A stretch of DNA of 64,000 bases from Chloroflexota bacterium (lineage in GTDB: Bacteria; Chloroflexota; Anaerolineae; UBA4142; SHND01): assembly GCA_004295045.1 (NCBI GenBank), contig SHND01000017.1:62001-126000 (forward strand). The letters run 5' to 3'. Position 1 is the first letter of the stretch. Every line of letters starts with the position of its first letter. A program made the position numbers and the translations under genes. The notes beneath the pieces were generated by a model that was given only the letters and a program-made list of their open reading frames with translations, was not told the DNA's origin and did not search any database. Positions 1 through 9,498 of this stretch are shown in pieces.

Positions 1-37
1 GATTTGTACGCGCTTATACTGACCGACGATTTTCGGG

Positions 38-1531
38 ATGGATCAGGCGACGATTGTAACTCATACACTGCCACAGCGCACCGCGCGAGAGAATGCGCTG
101 ACGAATATCCGCGCGCTGCCATTACTGCTTGCACTCATTACGCTGGCGCTCGGACTGGTTTATCTGGCAGTTATCCCTCCGTGGGCTGGACCTGACGAGC
201 CGCGTCATTTTGAATATGTCGCGTTGTTGAGCTTGAAGGGTTGGTTCGTGGACTATGACGATGTGAACCCTGCGGTGATGAACGAGATCATTCGCTCGAT
301 GGATGCGGTGAATTATTGGAAGTGGGGCGTATCGCAGTGGAAACGCACCACGCCCGGCGAACTCCCCGCAGATTTTGCCGCCATCTATGGCGGCGGCGCA
401 CATCAACTGCACCAACCGCCGCTCGCGTATCTGTTATATCTCCTGCCGTATAAATTATTCGCCGATGGCGGAATCCGCACACAGCTCTACGCGATGCGCT
501 TGGTTTCGATTCTCCTGAACATTGTCGTGGTGCTTGCCGCGTACGTCGCCGGACGCGAACTTTTTCGTCAAGGCAAGGATGTGACCGATCCGACGATGGC
601 GCTTGCGATTCCTGTGTTTGTGATGTTGCTGCCGCAGCATCTCTTTTTGCACAGCATCGTGATGAACGACCATCTCGCCGAAGCTGCGCTCGCGTGGATG
701 ATTGCAATCCTGACGCGCACGCTTCGTCTGGGATTTTCGATCCCGCGCCTGCTGACCATGCTGGCGTTGGTCGCCCTCGGCGTTGCAAGCAAACGCACGG
801 CGTTGTACGGCGTTGCGATTCTCGGGTTTGCATTTTTGGTATGCGTACTTGTGCGTTGGGGAGAAAGACGCGCAGCGCCCGCGCAAAAAAGTATATGGCT
901 CGCGGGAACGGTGATTGTGTTGTCGCTCGGCGCAATCGGCGCGCTGTGGACATGGAATTGGCTGGTGTCGAGTCAGCCGCAATTCGTGGATTATGTTTTG
1001 CGTGTTTTTTTGTTTTTGCCCTCCCAAGAATTTCCCTTTCAACTGGACGCGCGCGTCATTGAACCCGGCGCGATGCCTTTGTATCTGAGTTATCTCAAGT
1101 ACATGTTCATCAGCACGTGGGGACATTTTGGTTGGATGAACGTCACGCTCGGAGTGTGGGCGTATTATGGTTTTGCGCTCCTCTCGGTCGCGGCGTTCAT
1201 CGGACTCGCTTGGTTTGCCGTGCGCGATTTTCCAAAACTTGTCATGACACAACGCGCGACGCTCGTGGTTTTTGCTTTTAGCGTACTGGCGTCTCTCTTT
1301 TTGATCATTGCAGTTCAGGTGCGTTATTGGGATTTGGGCTGGGGCGGTGATCCGCAAGGTCGTTATCTTTTCCCCGTACTGATTCCGCTTGCAACCTTGT
1401 TTTTGATCGGCACGCGCGCATTCATTCCGCGCGCGCGTTACATGCTTTGGTTCGGTGGCTTGGTTGGCGCGATGGTTTTGTACAATCTAATCGTTCTGGG
1501 ATTTTTTATCGTCCCGTTTTATCGGGCGTGA
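38..1531 (+). CDS. DUF2142-like polytopic membrane protein of the polysaccharide cluster
   Basis: A 497-residue membrane protein with roughly ten to twelve hydrophobic segments. After the first segment comes PPWAGPDEPRHFEYVA, the Pro/Asp-Glu/His motif in the first outside loop that is typical of DUF2142 and related GT39/GT-C-like membrane glycosyltransferases. It probably works at the cytoplasmic membrane on polyprenyl-linked sugars, but the substrate cannot be read. The frame has a stop at 20-22, so the ATG at 38 is the first possible start. A preceding gene may end at 57-59 in the frame starting at base 3 (too short to identify). It opens the plus-strand cluster and is followed 11 bases later by a glycoside-hydrolase-like gene. 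Confidence 0.75.
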   Translation: MDQATIVTHTLPQRTARENALTNIRALPLLLALITLALGLVYLAVIPPWAGPDEPRHFEYVALLSLKGWFVDYDDVNPAVMNEIIRSMDAVNYWKWGVSQWKRTTPGELPADFAAIYGGGAHQLHQPPLAYLLYLLPYKLFADGGIRTQLYAMRLVSILLNIVVVLAAYVAGRELFRQGKDVTDPTMALAIPVFVMLLPQHLFLHSIVMNDHLAEAALAWMIAILTRTLRLGFSIPRLLTMLALVALGVASKRTALYGVAILGFAFLVCVLVRWGERRAAPAQKSIWLAGTVIVLSLGAIGALWTWNWLVSSQPQFVDYVLRVFLFLPSQEFPFQLDARVIEPGAMPLYLSYLKYMFISTWGHFGWMNVTLGVWAYYGFALLSVAAFIGLAWFAVRDFPKLVMTQRATLVVFAFSVLASLFLIIAVQVRYWDLGWGGDPQGRYLFPVLIPLATLFLIGTRAFIPRARYMLWFGGLVGAMVLYNLIVLGFFIVPFYRA

Positions 1532-1542
1532 GAGGGGGAGGC

Positions 1543-3078
1543 ATGAAAAAATTTTTGGTTGTAGGACGGTGGCTTGCGCTATGCGGCGTGATATGCCTTG
1601 TGGGTTTGACAATGGCGTACGCCGCGCCGGCGCGCGCGCGGGGGGAAAACACAAATTCGCACGAAACTGCGCGCGTCGCACTTGCGCCGCACGCGGTAAC
1701 CGACGTGACATCGTTGTTTGGTTTGGACGAAGGCGGCGTATTGAGGAACGATGCCAATGCGCGCGCGCTCGCTGTATCGTCCGGCGTACATTCCGCCCGA
1801 ATGATGGTGAGTTGGAATGCAATTGAAAATACGCAAGGCGTCTACGATTTCACCGCGACCGATGAGACAATCAATACTATTTTAGCATCGGGTTTGACGC
1901 CAATCATTTACATTGCCCACAATCCACCCTGGGCAGCCAATTTGCCTTGCGGTCCGATTGATACAAATGATTCCGCGATCTTGACCGCGTTCGGAAATTT
2001 TATGAATGCCCTGGCAGCGCATTATCCTGACGTAAAAATTTGGGCGTTGTACAACGAAGAGGATGACCCGAATGGGGATCCGACGGCAACCTCCTCCGGA
2101 TGTTTTGGTTCTCCCAGCGATGGTGGGGTCAATAACAATAACATACCGGACTATGCCGAATATGCAATCATGCTCAAGACCGCGTGGAAAGCTGTGCATG
2201 ATGCGAATACGGGCGCGGAGCTGGTAACAGGCGCATTGGCGTTCGATAATTTCAATCCATCGTCGTGTCCGCCCGGTTATAGCTGCGACGGCGGCAGATT
2301 CAACTATAGGTTCCCGTCGAAACTTTTTTCCTACATGGCTGAAAATCCGTTAACCGGCGGCGACAAATACATGGACGAGGTGCTATTTAATTATTATGAC
2401 GTTTATGGTTGGTATTGGGAAGCCCAAACCAAAGGCAAAGGAGTGCAAGCAAAGGCGAATGTGCTGCGCGCGAAAATGCGCGACGCCGGAATTCCGGTGG
2501 TTGATTTGTTCGTCGCCGAGACGGGCGAACCTTCGACAGCCGATTGGGTCAAACTGGATGGGCAGGCGCGCTGTCTCACCATTACGATGGTGCGCGGCGC
2601 CGCAACCAAGTTGAAAGGTATCATTTGGTGGACGTTCAAGGATTATCCCGACAGTGCGCCTGCGCCGCAAAATACGTGGAAGTATGGATTGGTGGATCAG
2701 AATTTGACGCCAAAGCTTTCCTACGCCGCAATGAAAACGCTGACGAGTGAATTGAACGGTTACACGTACAACAAAACGTACAGCAACAAAGCAGCGTTCA
2801 AAAACGTCGAGGCATACCGATTTTCGAACGGCGCCGCGCGCAAATATGTGGTGTGGTCGTCGAGCATCAAAGGTGGTCCATCCGAAATATCGGAATGCGG
2901 CAGACCTCGCACCAAAAACTTGGCGGTATTCAAAGCCAAGACAATCCGCGTCGTAGATTATGCTTCCGGCGCGGCTAAAACGATCAAAGATAACGCGAAA
3001 GCGGACAAGGACAAGACAGTCGGCAAGATCGGGATCAATATCTCCACCAGTCCCAAGTTTGTCCAAATCAACCCATAG
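1543..3078 (+). CDS. secreted clan-A glycoside-hydrolase-like protein (first of two paralogues)
   Basis: The ATG at 1543 follows a strong AGAGGGGGAGG ribosome site, and the product (511 residues) starts with a Sec signal peptide (MKKF, hydrophobic core, APARA). The body looks like a TIM-barrel retaining glycosidase of clan A (GH39/GH5-like). WALYNEEDD places the acid/base at E172, and FVAETGEP places a nucleophile candidate at E326. The WWTFKDYPDSAP segment is a typical strand 8. It likely trims or remodels the exported polysaccharide; the sugar specificity is unknown. The gene at 3174 is a clear paralogue, sharing the catalytic segments and the C-terminal NTWKYGL(V/I)D block. An upstream in-frame start at 1447 lies inside the previous gene and was not used. 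Confidence 0.75.
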   Translation: MKKFLVVGRWLALCGVICLVGLTMAYAAPARARGENTNSHETARVALAPHAVTDVTSLFGLDEGGVLRNDANARALAVSSGVHSARMMVSWNAIENTQGVYDFTATDETINTILASGLTPIIYIAHNPPWAANLPCGPIDTNDSAILTAFGNFMNALAAHYPDVKIWALYNEEDDPNGDPTATSSGCFGSPSDGGVNNNNIPDYAEYAIMLKTAWKAVHDANTGAELVTGALAFDNFNPSSCPPGYSCDGGRFNYRFPSKLFSYMAENPLTGGDKYMDEVLFNYYDVYGWYWEAQTKGKGVQAKANVLRAKMRDAGIPVVDLFVAETGEPSTADWVKLDGQARCLTITMVRGAATKLKGIIWWTFKDYPDSAPAPQNTWKYGLVDQNLTPKLSYAAMKTLTSELNGYTYNKTYSNKAAFKNVEAYRFSNGAARKYVVWSSSIKGGPSEISECGRPRTKNLAVFKAKTIRVVDYASGAAKTIKDNAKADKDKTVGKIGINISTSPKFVQINP

Positions 3079-3173
3079 CGCTTGAGCACGTTCGTTATCA
3101 TGTCGCGCGTTCCTTGTTGCTTCCGAGCCAGCCGCATATTCTTTTTGTTGGCTGGCTCAACTTTTGTATCGAA

Positions 3174-4610
3174 ATGATGCGTTCACGCCATTCTTGGCTC
3201 TGCGTTTTGTCGAGTGCAGGACTCTTGTGTTTGGTCGTCGCGTGCGCGTCGGCGCCCACCTCACTCACGCCAAGCCCCATTGCTTCTCCCCCTCTTGCCG
3301 CGAGTCCGGCGAACCCTCCGCCGCAAAATTATTTTGGCATCAATACGGAAGGCGAGGTTGTGAATCACGAGATGCTCCGCCCGCTTGCGGCAGCGAGCGG
3401 CGCGCAAATGATGCGATTCATCGTGGAGTGGAGCGCGCTTGAAAAAACGGCGGGTGAATATTCGTGGGAGAGCGCGGATCAAGTAATCAATGCGCTCACT
3501 GAAAATCATTTCGAACCGCTCATTCTGATCATGAACAATCCCGCGTGGGCGGCGAACTCGACGTGCGGACCGGTAAAGGATCTCGTCGCGTATGATCGCT
3601 TTTTGCGCGCGCTCGCAACGCGCTATCCCCAAGTCAAATACTGGGCGTTGTATAACGAACCCGATAACGCGGCGTATCCGGAAGCCCCGCGCGGCGGCTG
3701 TTTTGGCGGCGATGATATTGACGGCAACGGGAAACGCGATGTCGAGGATTATGCCGAGCAGCTGCGGATTGCGTGGCGCGCGATCCATGAATCAAATCCT
3801 GACGCGCGCTTGCTGAGCGGCGCGCTGGCGTACGATAATTTTGACCAAGCGACTGCGCCCGCGGGCTATCCGGGGCGCGGGCAAGGTGGTATCTTTGGTT
3901 ATCATTTTTTGCCGCAGCTCTTGGCGTACATGGACGCGCATCCCCTGCCCAATGGTGAAAAATATTTCGATGTGCTGTCGTTCAATTTCTATTACATTTA
4001 CGGCGACTATTGGGCAAGCCAAGCGGGTGGTGTGGGGGTGAGCGCGAAAGCGAATGCGCTCAATGCGCTGCTGCGCGCCCATTCTATCAATGCGCCATTA
4101 CTGGTGAGCGAAACGGGTGAAGATTCGACGCGCGTCGGCGTGAATGAGCAGAGTAATTTTCTGGTCAAGACGTACGTGCGCGGTTTGGCGAGCGGCATCC
4201 TTGCCACCGTCTGGTGGACGTTCCAAGATTATCCTGATTCTGCCCCCCCCCCTGCAAACACTTGGAAGTATGGTTTGATTGATGAGCAAGCCAAGCCCAA
4301 GCCATCGTACATGGCGTTCCAAACCATCACACGTGAATTGACCGACGCACAGTTTGTTCAAACCCTGCCGCTGCAAGGCGGCGAGGCATATTTATTTACT
4401 CAAGATGGCGCGGGCAAAGCGGTGGTGTGGTCTTCTTCGGAAGCGCCGGTGGTGATTCCGTTCGCGGCGACTGTGCTTCACGTGCGCGATTTGTATGGCA
4501 CTGAAACCATCATCAGCGATGGCTCGCCACAAGATAACGACGCGGCGGTTGGGCGAATTGGCGTTGGGGTTGGACCTAGCCCCGTCTATATTCAAGTGAC
4601 CGCCTCATGA
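3174..4610 (+). CDS. glycoside-hydrolase-like lipoprotein (second paralogue)
   Basis: This is the paralogue of the gene at 1543. I start it at the first of two adjacent ATGs (3174/3177) because the N-terminus then reads as a lipoprotein signal with lipobox LVVAC, so it is probably anchored on the outer face of the membrane. WALYNEPDN gives the acid/base at E162 and LVSETGED the nucleophile candidate at E313, both in the same order as in the first copy. A Pro-rich linker follows the lipobox. A run of ten C residues near 4243-4252 encodes prolines in the SAPPPANTW segment; the frame stays intact and matches the paralogue (SAPAPQNTW). An upstream start at 3114 would destroy the signal peptide. 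Confidence 0.72.
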   Translation: MMRSRHSWLCVLSSAGLLCLVVACASAPTSLTPSPIASPPLAASPANPPPQNYFGINTEGEVVNHEMLRPLAAASGAQMMRFIVEWSALEKTAGEYSWESADQVINALTENHFEPLILIMNNPAWAANSTCGPVKDLVAYDRFLRALATRYPQVKYWALYNEPDNAAYPEAPRGGCFGGDDIDGNGKRDVEDYAEQLRIAWRAIHESNPDARLLSGALAYDNFDQATAPAGYPGRGQGGIFGYHFLPQLLAYMDAHPLPNGEKYFDVLSFNFYYIYGDYWASQAGGVGVSAKANALNALLRAHSINAPLLVSETGEDSTRVGVNEQSNFLVKTYVRGLASGILATVWWTFQDYPDSAPPPANTWKYGLIDEQAKPKPSYMAFQTITRELTDAQFVQTLPLQGGEAYLFTQDGAGKAVVWSSSEAPVVIPFAATVLHVRDLYGTETIISDGSPQDNDAAVGRIGVGVGPSPVYIQVTAS

Positions 4611-4745
4611 ATGCGGATGCAAAACGCGTGTCTCGTTTTGACGCACGCCAATAAAGCCAATCATGCAAGTGAATAATGTGACATCCCTTGACTCTAATTT
4701 CCTTCGCCGCCGCATCGGTAAATTGAACAAACGCGCGGCGCGGCA

Positions 4746-5606
4746 ATGATTTCCATTTGCATTGTCAGTTACAATACGCGCGCGCTGCTCGCACAATGTT
4801 TGCGCGCCTGTGCAAATGTACAGCCACACGAAATCATCGTTGCAGACAATGCCTCGCGCGACGGCACACCCGCGCTGTTGGCGGAACAATTCCCTCAAGT
4901 CGTAACAATTCTCAATCCCGAAAATATCGGCTACACGCGCGCGCTGAATCAATGCCTCGCACGCGCACGCGGCGATTTTCTCCTTTTGCTCAATCCGGAC
5001 GCGGTTTTGCAACACAACGCGTTGTCAGAATTGCGCGACGCGCTCGAAAAAAATTCAGGTTGGGGCGCGGCGGGCGCGCGCTTGGAAAATTTGGACGGAA
5101 CGCTTCAGCGAACCGGAAATCGTTTTCCCACGCGCATCTTTTTGTTGTACGAAGCGTTGGGACTGAACGCGCGTTTCCCAAATCAACGGGTGCGGCGGAA
5201 GAACATTTATGCAGAATGGGACCGCGCCACACCGCGCGAGGTGGATGCCTTGTCAGGGGCGTGTTTGTTGGTGCGGCGTGTCGTGTTGGAACAAATCGGT
5301 TTGCTTGATGAACGTTTTGTAATGTACTATGAAGAAGTGGATTGGTGTAGACGGATGCGCGCGTCCGGCTGGCGCGTCGGCTATGTGCCGGCGGCGCGTG
5401 TGACGCATTTTGAACAGGCAAGCGCGCTCCAACTCTCCCGCGCACAGCGAAACGCATTGTACGAAAAGAGCGTAACGCGCTATGCCGAAAAATATTTTGG
5501 TCGCCTCTTTGCCGCGCTGCTGCGCGCCATTTTTTATACGCGCCGCGTTGTACGAAATGTTCAACACCGTGCTCCTGTCTTTCGCCCGCGTGAGGTGGCG
5601 CGATGA
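4746..5606 (+). CDS. GT2 family glycosyltransferase (rhamnosyltransferase-like)
   Basis: 286 residues with the GT-A fold of family 2. It has the N-terminal ISICIVSYN strand, [10 protein letters not shown], the [10 protein letters not shown] segment, the DXD-like LLLNPDA nucleotide-sugar/metal site, and [12 protein letters not shown], typical of the acceptor region in rhamnosyl- and related transferases. It should add a sugar to a lipid-linked oligosaccharide in the cytoplasm. No good ribosome site precedes the ATG. 135 bases separate it from the hydrolase gene, so a separate transcription start is possible. It overlaps the flippase gene by four bases (ATGA). Confidence 0.88.
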
Positions 5607-7165
5607 ATTCGGCACAGCTGTGGCGCGCGACGGGCTTGATTGCGTTGGCGAATGGAGCGGCTCTGGGCTTGCAATTTTTTACGACGATTCTCATTGCGCG
5701 CGCGTTTGGCACCAGCGCGCAAATGGACGCGTACGCGTTGGCAGTTTCGATTCCCGAATCGTTCCAATATTTGCTGCTCCTTGCCACGTTGAGCGTTCTC
5801 TTTACGCCGCTGTGGATTGACCTGCGCGCGCGGCGCGGCGACGCGGAAGCGTGGAGCATGGCGTTGTCACTTTTGTTGTGCGTGACCGCCGGAGTCATTT
5901 TACTCCTGCCCATTCTGGTGTGGCTCATGCCGCAACTAATATCTTTGCTCGCGCCGGGCTTTCCGCCCGCGACCCGCGCGCTTGCGGTTGAATTGAGCGA
6001 TCTCATTTTGCCCGGGCTCATTTATTATGCGACCGCTGGAATTTTGCTCGGCATCTGCTACGCGCATCACGATTTTCGCATCGCCGCCCTCAACACTTTT
6101 CTGCTCGCGGCATTGAATCTCGCCGCGTTTTTTATTTTCGTTCAATGGCTGGGCGGCGGAGTGCGCGGGCTGATGGTCGGACGCTTGTGCGCTTTGGCGG
6201 GCGTCGAGATTTTTTTGTTGTGGGGCGCGCTGCGTCACGCGCGCGGCGTCAAATGGCGCGTGCATTTGTTTCATCCCGAATTTCGCGTGGTGTTGAAATT
6301 TATGCCGCCATACATTTTCGGCGCGTTCAGCGGACAACTCGCGCTGATCATCAATCGCGCGTTTGTTTCGACGTTGGGTACGGGCAGCGTTGCTGCGTGG
6401 GGCTATGGACAGCGCCTCGCCGATATTCCGCTGGCAATTTTGGGCGCCGCGTTTGGCGCAACCTTTCTCCCCGATTTCTCTGCGCAGATTGCGACGAACG
6501 AGAGAGACGCGGCGAGCACAAGTTGGAATCGCGCGGTCGTGCGCACCTCTCTCACGTTAGCGCCCATCGCCGCGTTGCTGATTCCGCTGGCAGTGCCGTT
6601 GATCACGGTATTGTTTCAGCGCGGCTCGTTCGATGCCAATTCAACGCAGGCGAGCGCGTTGGTGTTAATGGGACTCGCGGTCGGTTTGCCGCTGCGGGGA
6701 GTGGCGGGCTTGGTGGTGCGCGGAATGCCCGCGTTCAAAACGCGCGCACTGCCCATCGTTCTCTCAGCGCTTTCGACGCTCACAAATCTCGTCCTCGATT
6801 TCGCGTTCATCGGCGCGTTCGGACTTTTTGGAATTGCGCTGGCTGCCTCGATTGGCGATGCAATGTTCGCCGCCGTCGGCACGATAGTTTTTTGGCGGTG
6901 GCTCAAGACGCTGACGGATTCGACACGCATTACGCTGGCAAAAATTTGCGGCGCCGCGCTCCTTGCAGGGGGGGGTGCATTTTTCGCACAGCGCCTCTTG
7001 GAAACATATTCGCCGCTCGCCCAGCTGCTGCTTGGCGCGGCGTTCGGCGCCGCGATTTTTCTGTTGCTTGCCATTGCGCTCGATCTGGGCGAAACGCGCG
7101 CGTTTCTGCAATTCGTACAGCAGCGTGTAATGTCTCCGCGATTGCGCATGAAAAAGAGCAGTTGA
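5603..7165 (+). CDS. MurJ/MviN-family lipid-linked sugar flippase
   Basis: A 520-residue protein of 13-14 hydrophobic segments. It shows MviN/MurJ hallmarks: an N-terminal [13 protein letters not shown] segment, LAPGFPP between helices 3 and 4, and a [15 protein letters not shown] segment in the middle. Family members flip polyprenyl-diphosphate-linked precursors across the membrane. Its place inside a glycosyltransferase cluster points to export of the repeat unit of the polysaccharide rather than lipid II, although the sequence alone cannot separate the two. It is translationally coupled to the GT2 gene upstream; the next gene starts immediately after its stop. Confidence 0.85.
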
Positions 7166-8311
7166 ATGTCCATCCCACTTTTGTATCTTTCGCGGCTCGG
7201 CGGTTTGGGCGGCGGCGAAACAATTCTGCTCACGCATTTGCTTGCGCTCGAGCGTACTCGCTTTGCCCCGCACGTGATTTGCGGCGCGAATGGCGCGCTG
7301 GTGGACGAACTGCGCGCGCACAACGTCCCCGCGACGGTGATTCCTTTTACTCCTCCCTATTTCAAGCGCGGCATTGTGCCAATCGTTTCACTCGATACGT
7401 TGCCGCGTCTTGCGGCATACTTGCGCCGTGAAAAGATCGCGTTGATTCACTGCAACGATCTCGAAAGTGTTTATTATGCTGCGCCGTTAGCGAAAGCGTT
7501 TCATTTGCCGGTCGTGTTGACCTGTCTCGGATGGTGGCTTGTTGATCAAAAATGGAAAGCGCACATGGTTGACAAAATGGTTGCGCGTATTGTGACGCCC
7601 ACCTGCGCGATTCGAAATTCACTCGTTCAAATGCTGCCGCGCCTCGCCGCGAAAATTACACTCCTTCCCTTTGGCGTGGATACACGCGAATTTGCGCCGC
7701 GCCCCCTCGATCCATCCGTGCGCGCGGAATTCAAGCTCAGCCAAGACGCGCCCCTGCTTACCATTCTCGCGCGGTTTCAATCGGTAAAAGGGCATGCTAA
7801 CTTTTTAGAGGCGCTGCCAAAAATTTTGGACGCATTTCCGCAGACGCGCGTCTTATTCGTCGGTGACGCGGAATTTGAAACGCGCGATGCAACCGAAACG
7901 CGCGCCGAAATTTATGCGCGTGTCATGCAAGAGGAACGCTTACGCAATGCGATTGTGTTTGCAGGATTCCGCCGCGATATTCCGCGCATTTTGAATGCAA
8001 CCGATCTGCTGGTGTCGCCGTCTTGGTTTGAAACGTATGGCATGGCAATTGTCGAGGCGATGGCGTGCGCTGTGCCGGTTGTCAGCACGAACGTCGGCGG
8101 ACCTTCCGAAACGATGGCGGACGGCGAAACCGGTTTCTTGATCCCGCCGCATGATCCCGAGACGCTCGCCGCGCGCGTAATTGAATTGCTCGCGCAGCCC
8201 GAATTGCGCCAACGCTTTGGAAAGAATGCGCGGACGCGCGTCGAAAAACAATTTGCGCTGCGTGACAGCGTACGCACTTTGGAATCGCTATACCAAATGA
8301 TTTTGAAATGA
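7166..8311 (+). CDS. GT4 family glycosyltransferase
   Basis: 381 residues, GT-B fold. The N-terminal half contains GGLGGGET, a glycine-rich acceptor loop of GT4 enzymes. The C-terminal half contains the LARFQSVKGHANFLEAL strand-helix, VFAGFRRD, and the E-x7-E type nucleotide-sugar site in ETYGMAIVEAMACAVPVV. It presumably transfers a sugar from a nucleotide donor to a lipid-linked acceptor. The ATG directly abuts the stop of the flippase gene, and the end overlaps the next gene by four bases. Confidence 0.88.
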   Translation: MSIPLLYLSRLGGLGGGETILLTHLLALERTRFAPHVICGANGALVDELRAHNVPATVIPFTPPYFKRGIVPIVSLDTLPRLAAYLRREKIALIHCNDLESVYYAAPLAKAFHLPVVLTCLGWWLVDQKWKAHMVDKMVARIVTPTCAIRNSLVQMLPRLAAKITLLPFGVDTREFAPRPLDPSVRAEFKLSQDAPLLTILARFQSVKGHANFLEALPKILDAFPQTRVLFVGDAEFETRDATETRAEIYARVMQEERLRNAIVFAGFRRDIPRILNATDLLVSPSWFETYGMAIVEAMACAVPVVSTNVGGPSETMADGETGFLIPPHDPETLAARVIELLAQPELRQRFGKNARTRVEKQFALRDSVRTLESLYQMILK

Positions 8312-9498
8312 ATATTTTGTTTGTCACGCCCGCGGTCCCTTTTCCCACAACGGATGGCGCGCGTTTGGTTGTGGCGCAGTTGGCGCGCGAACTTTCCAAG
8401 CGCCATTCGTTGTATCTGGCGACTTTTGCCGCAAGTGAAGCGAACGATGCGGAACTCGCGCGTTATTTCGCCAAGCGATGTTTGGTTCCGCGTACCGTCG
8501 TGCCGAAATGGCGCAAGTGGGCGGCGAGTCTGTTCGACGAACTGCCGTTAGCTGTGCGCGCGTGTGATTCCGATGCATTGCGCGCGGCAATCCGTGAGCT
8601 GGTTGCACGTGAGAAAATAGATCTCGTGCATCTCGATACCGGTTTGATGGCGCCGTACATCAAGTGCGTGACCCCGCTGCCAACCCTGCTTGCGCCGCAC
8701 GATTGTTTGACGCACGCGCTGCTTCAAGCGCGCGCGCGCGCGCCGTCCGCGCTTGAACGAACTGCCGCGCGTCTGCAAGCGCCCAAGATGCGGCGTTACG
8801 AAGCGAGCGCGTATGCGCGCGCGACGCGCATAGTTGTTGTGAGTGAACGCGAAAAACAACTTGTCCAAGAACTTGACCCCACACTCTGCGCGCGTGTGAT
8901 TGCGAACGGCGTGGACACGGATTATTTTGCGCCGCGTCCCGAATTGGAAAAGGAATTTCAGATTGGATTTCATGGCGTCATGAATTATGTCCCGAATCAA
9001 GCCGCCGCGCTTTATTTTGCGCGCCAAGTGATGCCGCTTGTGTGGGACAAACTTCCACAAGCGACATTCACAATTATTGGGCGAGACCCATCACGCGCTG
9101 TCCGTGCACTGGGGCGCGACTCGAGAATTCGAGTGACCGGAACGGTCGCGGATGTGCGCCCGCATCTCGCCGCGTCAAGTGTGATGGTCGTGCCGATGTT
9201 GGACGCGGGCGGAATCAAGAGCAAAATGCTCGAAGCGATGGCAATGGGCAAAGCGGTTGTGGCGTCGCCCGAAGCCGCAGATGGGATTGACGCGCGGGCT
9301 GGCGAAGATTTTGTCGCGGCGCGCGATGCCGGCGAATTTGCGCGCGTGTGCGTGAATTTGCTTGGCGATTCGACGGAACGCGTTCGTTTCGAGAAAAATG
9401 CGCGCGCGTGGGCGCTGCAGCACACCTGGACAAATACCGCGCGCGAGTACGAAAAACTCTACTGTGAAGCGATGACGCTGGAAACGCGCAAGGAATGA
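8308..9498 (+). CDS. GT4 family glycosyltransferase, Stp1-like
   Basis: 396 residues with GT-B architecture. The N-terminus MNILFVTPAVPFPTTDGAR is typical of the sugar transferases found in exopolysaccharide clusters of the TIGR03087 (PEP-CTERM/EpsH type) kind. Further landmarks are IGFHGVMNYVPN at the start of the donor domain and MLDAGGIKSKMLEAMAMGK at the donor-binding helix, where the usual first Glu is replaced by a small-residue loop, as in that subgroup. It overlaps its neighbours on both sides by four bases, which suggests coupled translation. The substrate is unknown. Confidence 0.85.
   Translation: MNILFVTPAVPFPTTDGARLVVAQLARELSKRHSLYLATFAASEANDAELARYFAKRCLVPRTVVPKWRKWAASLFDELPLAVRACDSDALRAAIRELVAREKIDLVHLDTGLMAPYIKCVTPLPTLLAPHDCLTHALLQARARAPSALERTAARLQAPKMRRYEASAYARATRIVVVSEREKQLVQELDPTLCARVIANGVDTDYFAPRPELEKEFQIGFHGVMNYVPNQAAALYFARQVMPLVWDKLPQATFTIIGRDPSRAVRALGRDSRIRVTGTVADVRPHLAASSVMVVPMLDAGGIKSKMLEAMAMGKAVVASPEAADGIDARAGEDFVAARDAGEFARVCVNLLGDSTERVRFEKNARAWALQHTWTNTAREYEKLYCEAMTLETRKE

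Noticed and set aside
4243..4252. Frameshift at a run of ten C in the second hydrolase gene
   Set aside because: The reading frame continues and the residues on both sides align with the first paralogue.
6145..7431. A 428-codon frame on the plus strand in another phase
   Set aside because: It overlaps the flippase and GT4 genes, is full of Arg/Ala from GC-rich codons, and has no recognisable domain.
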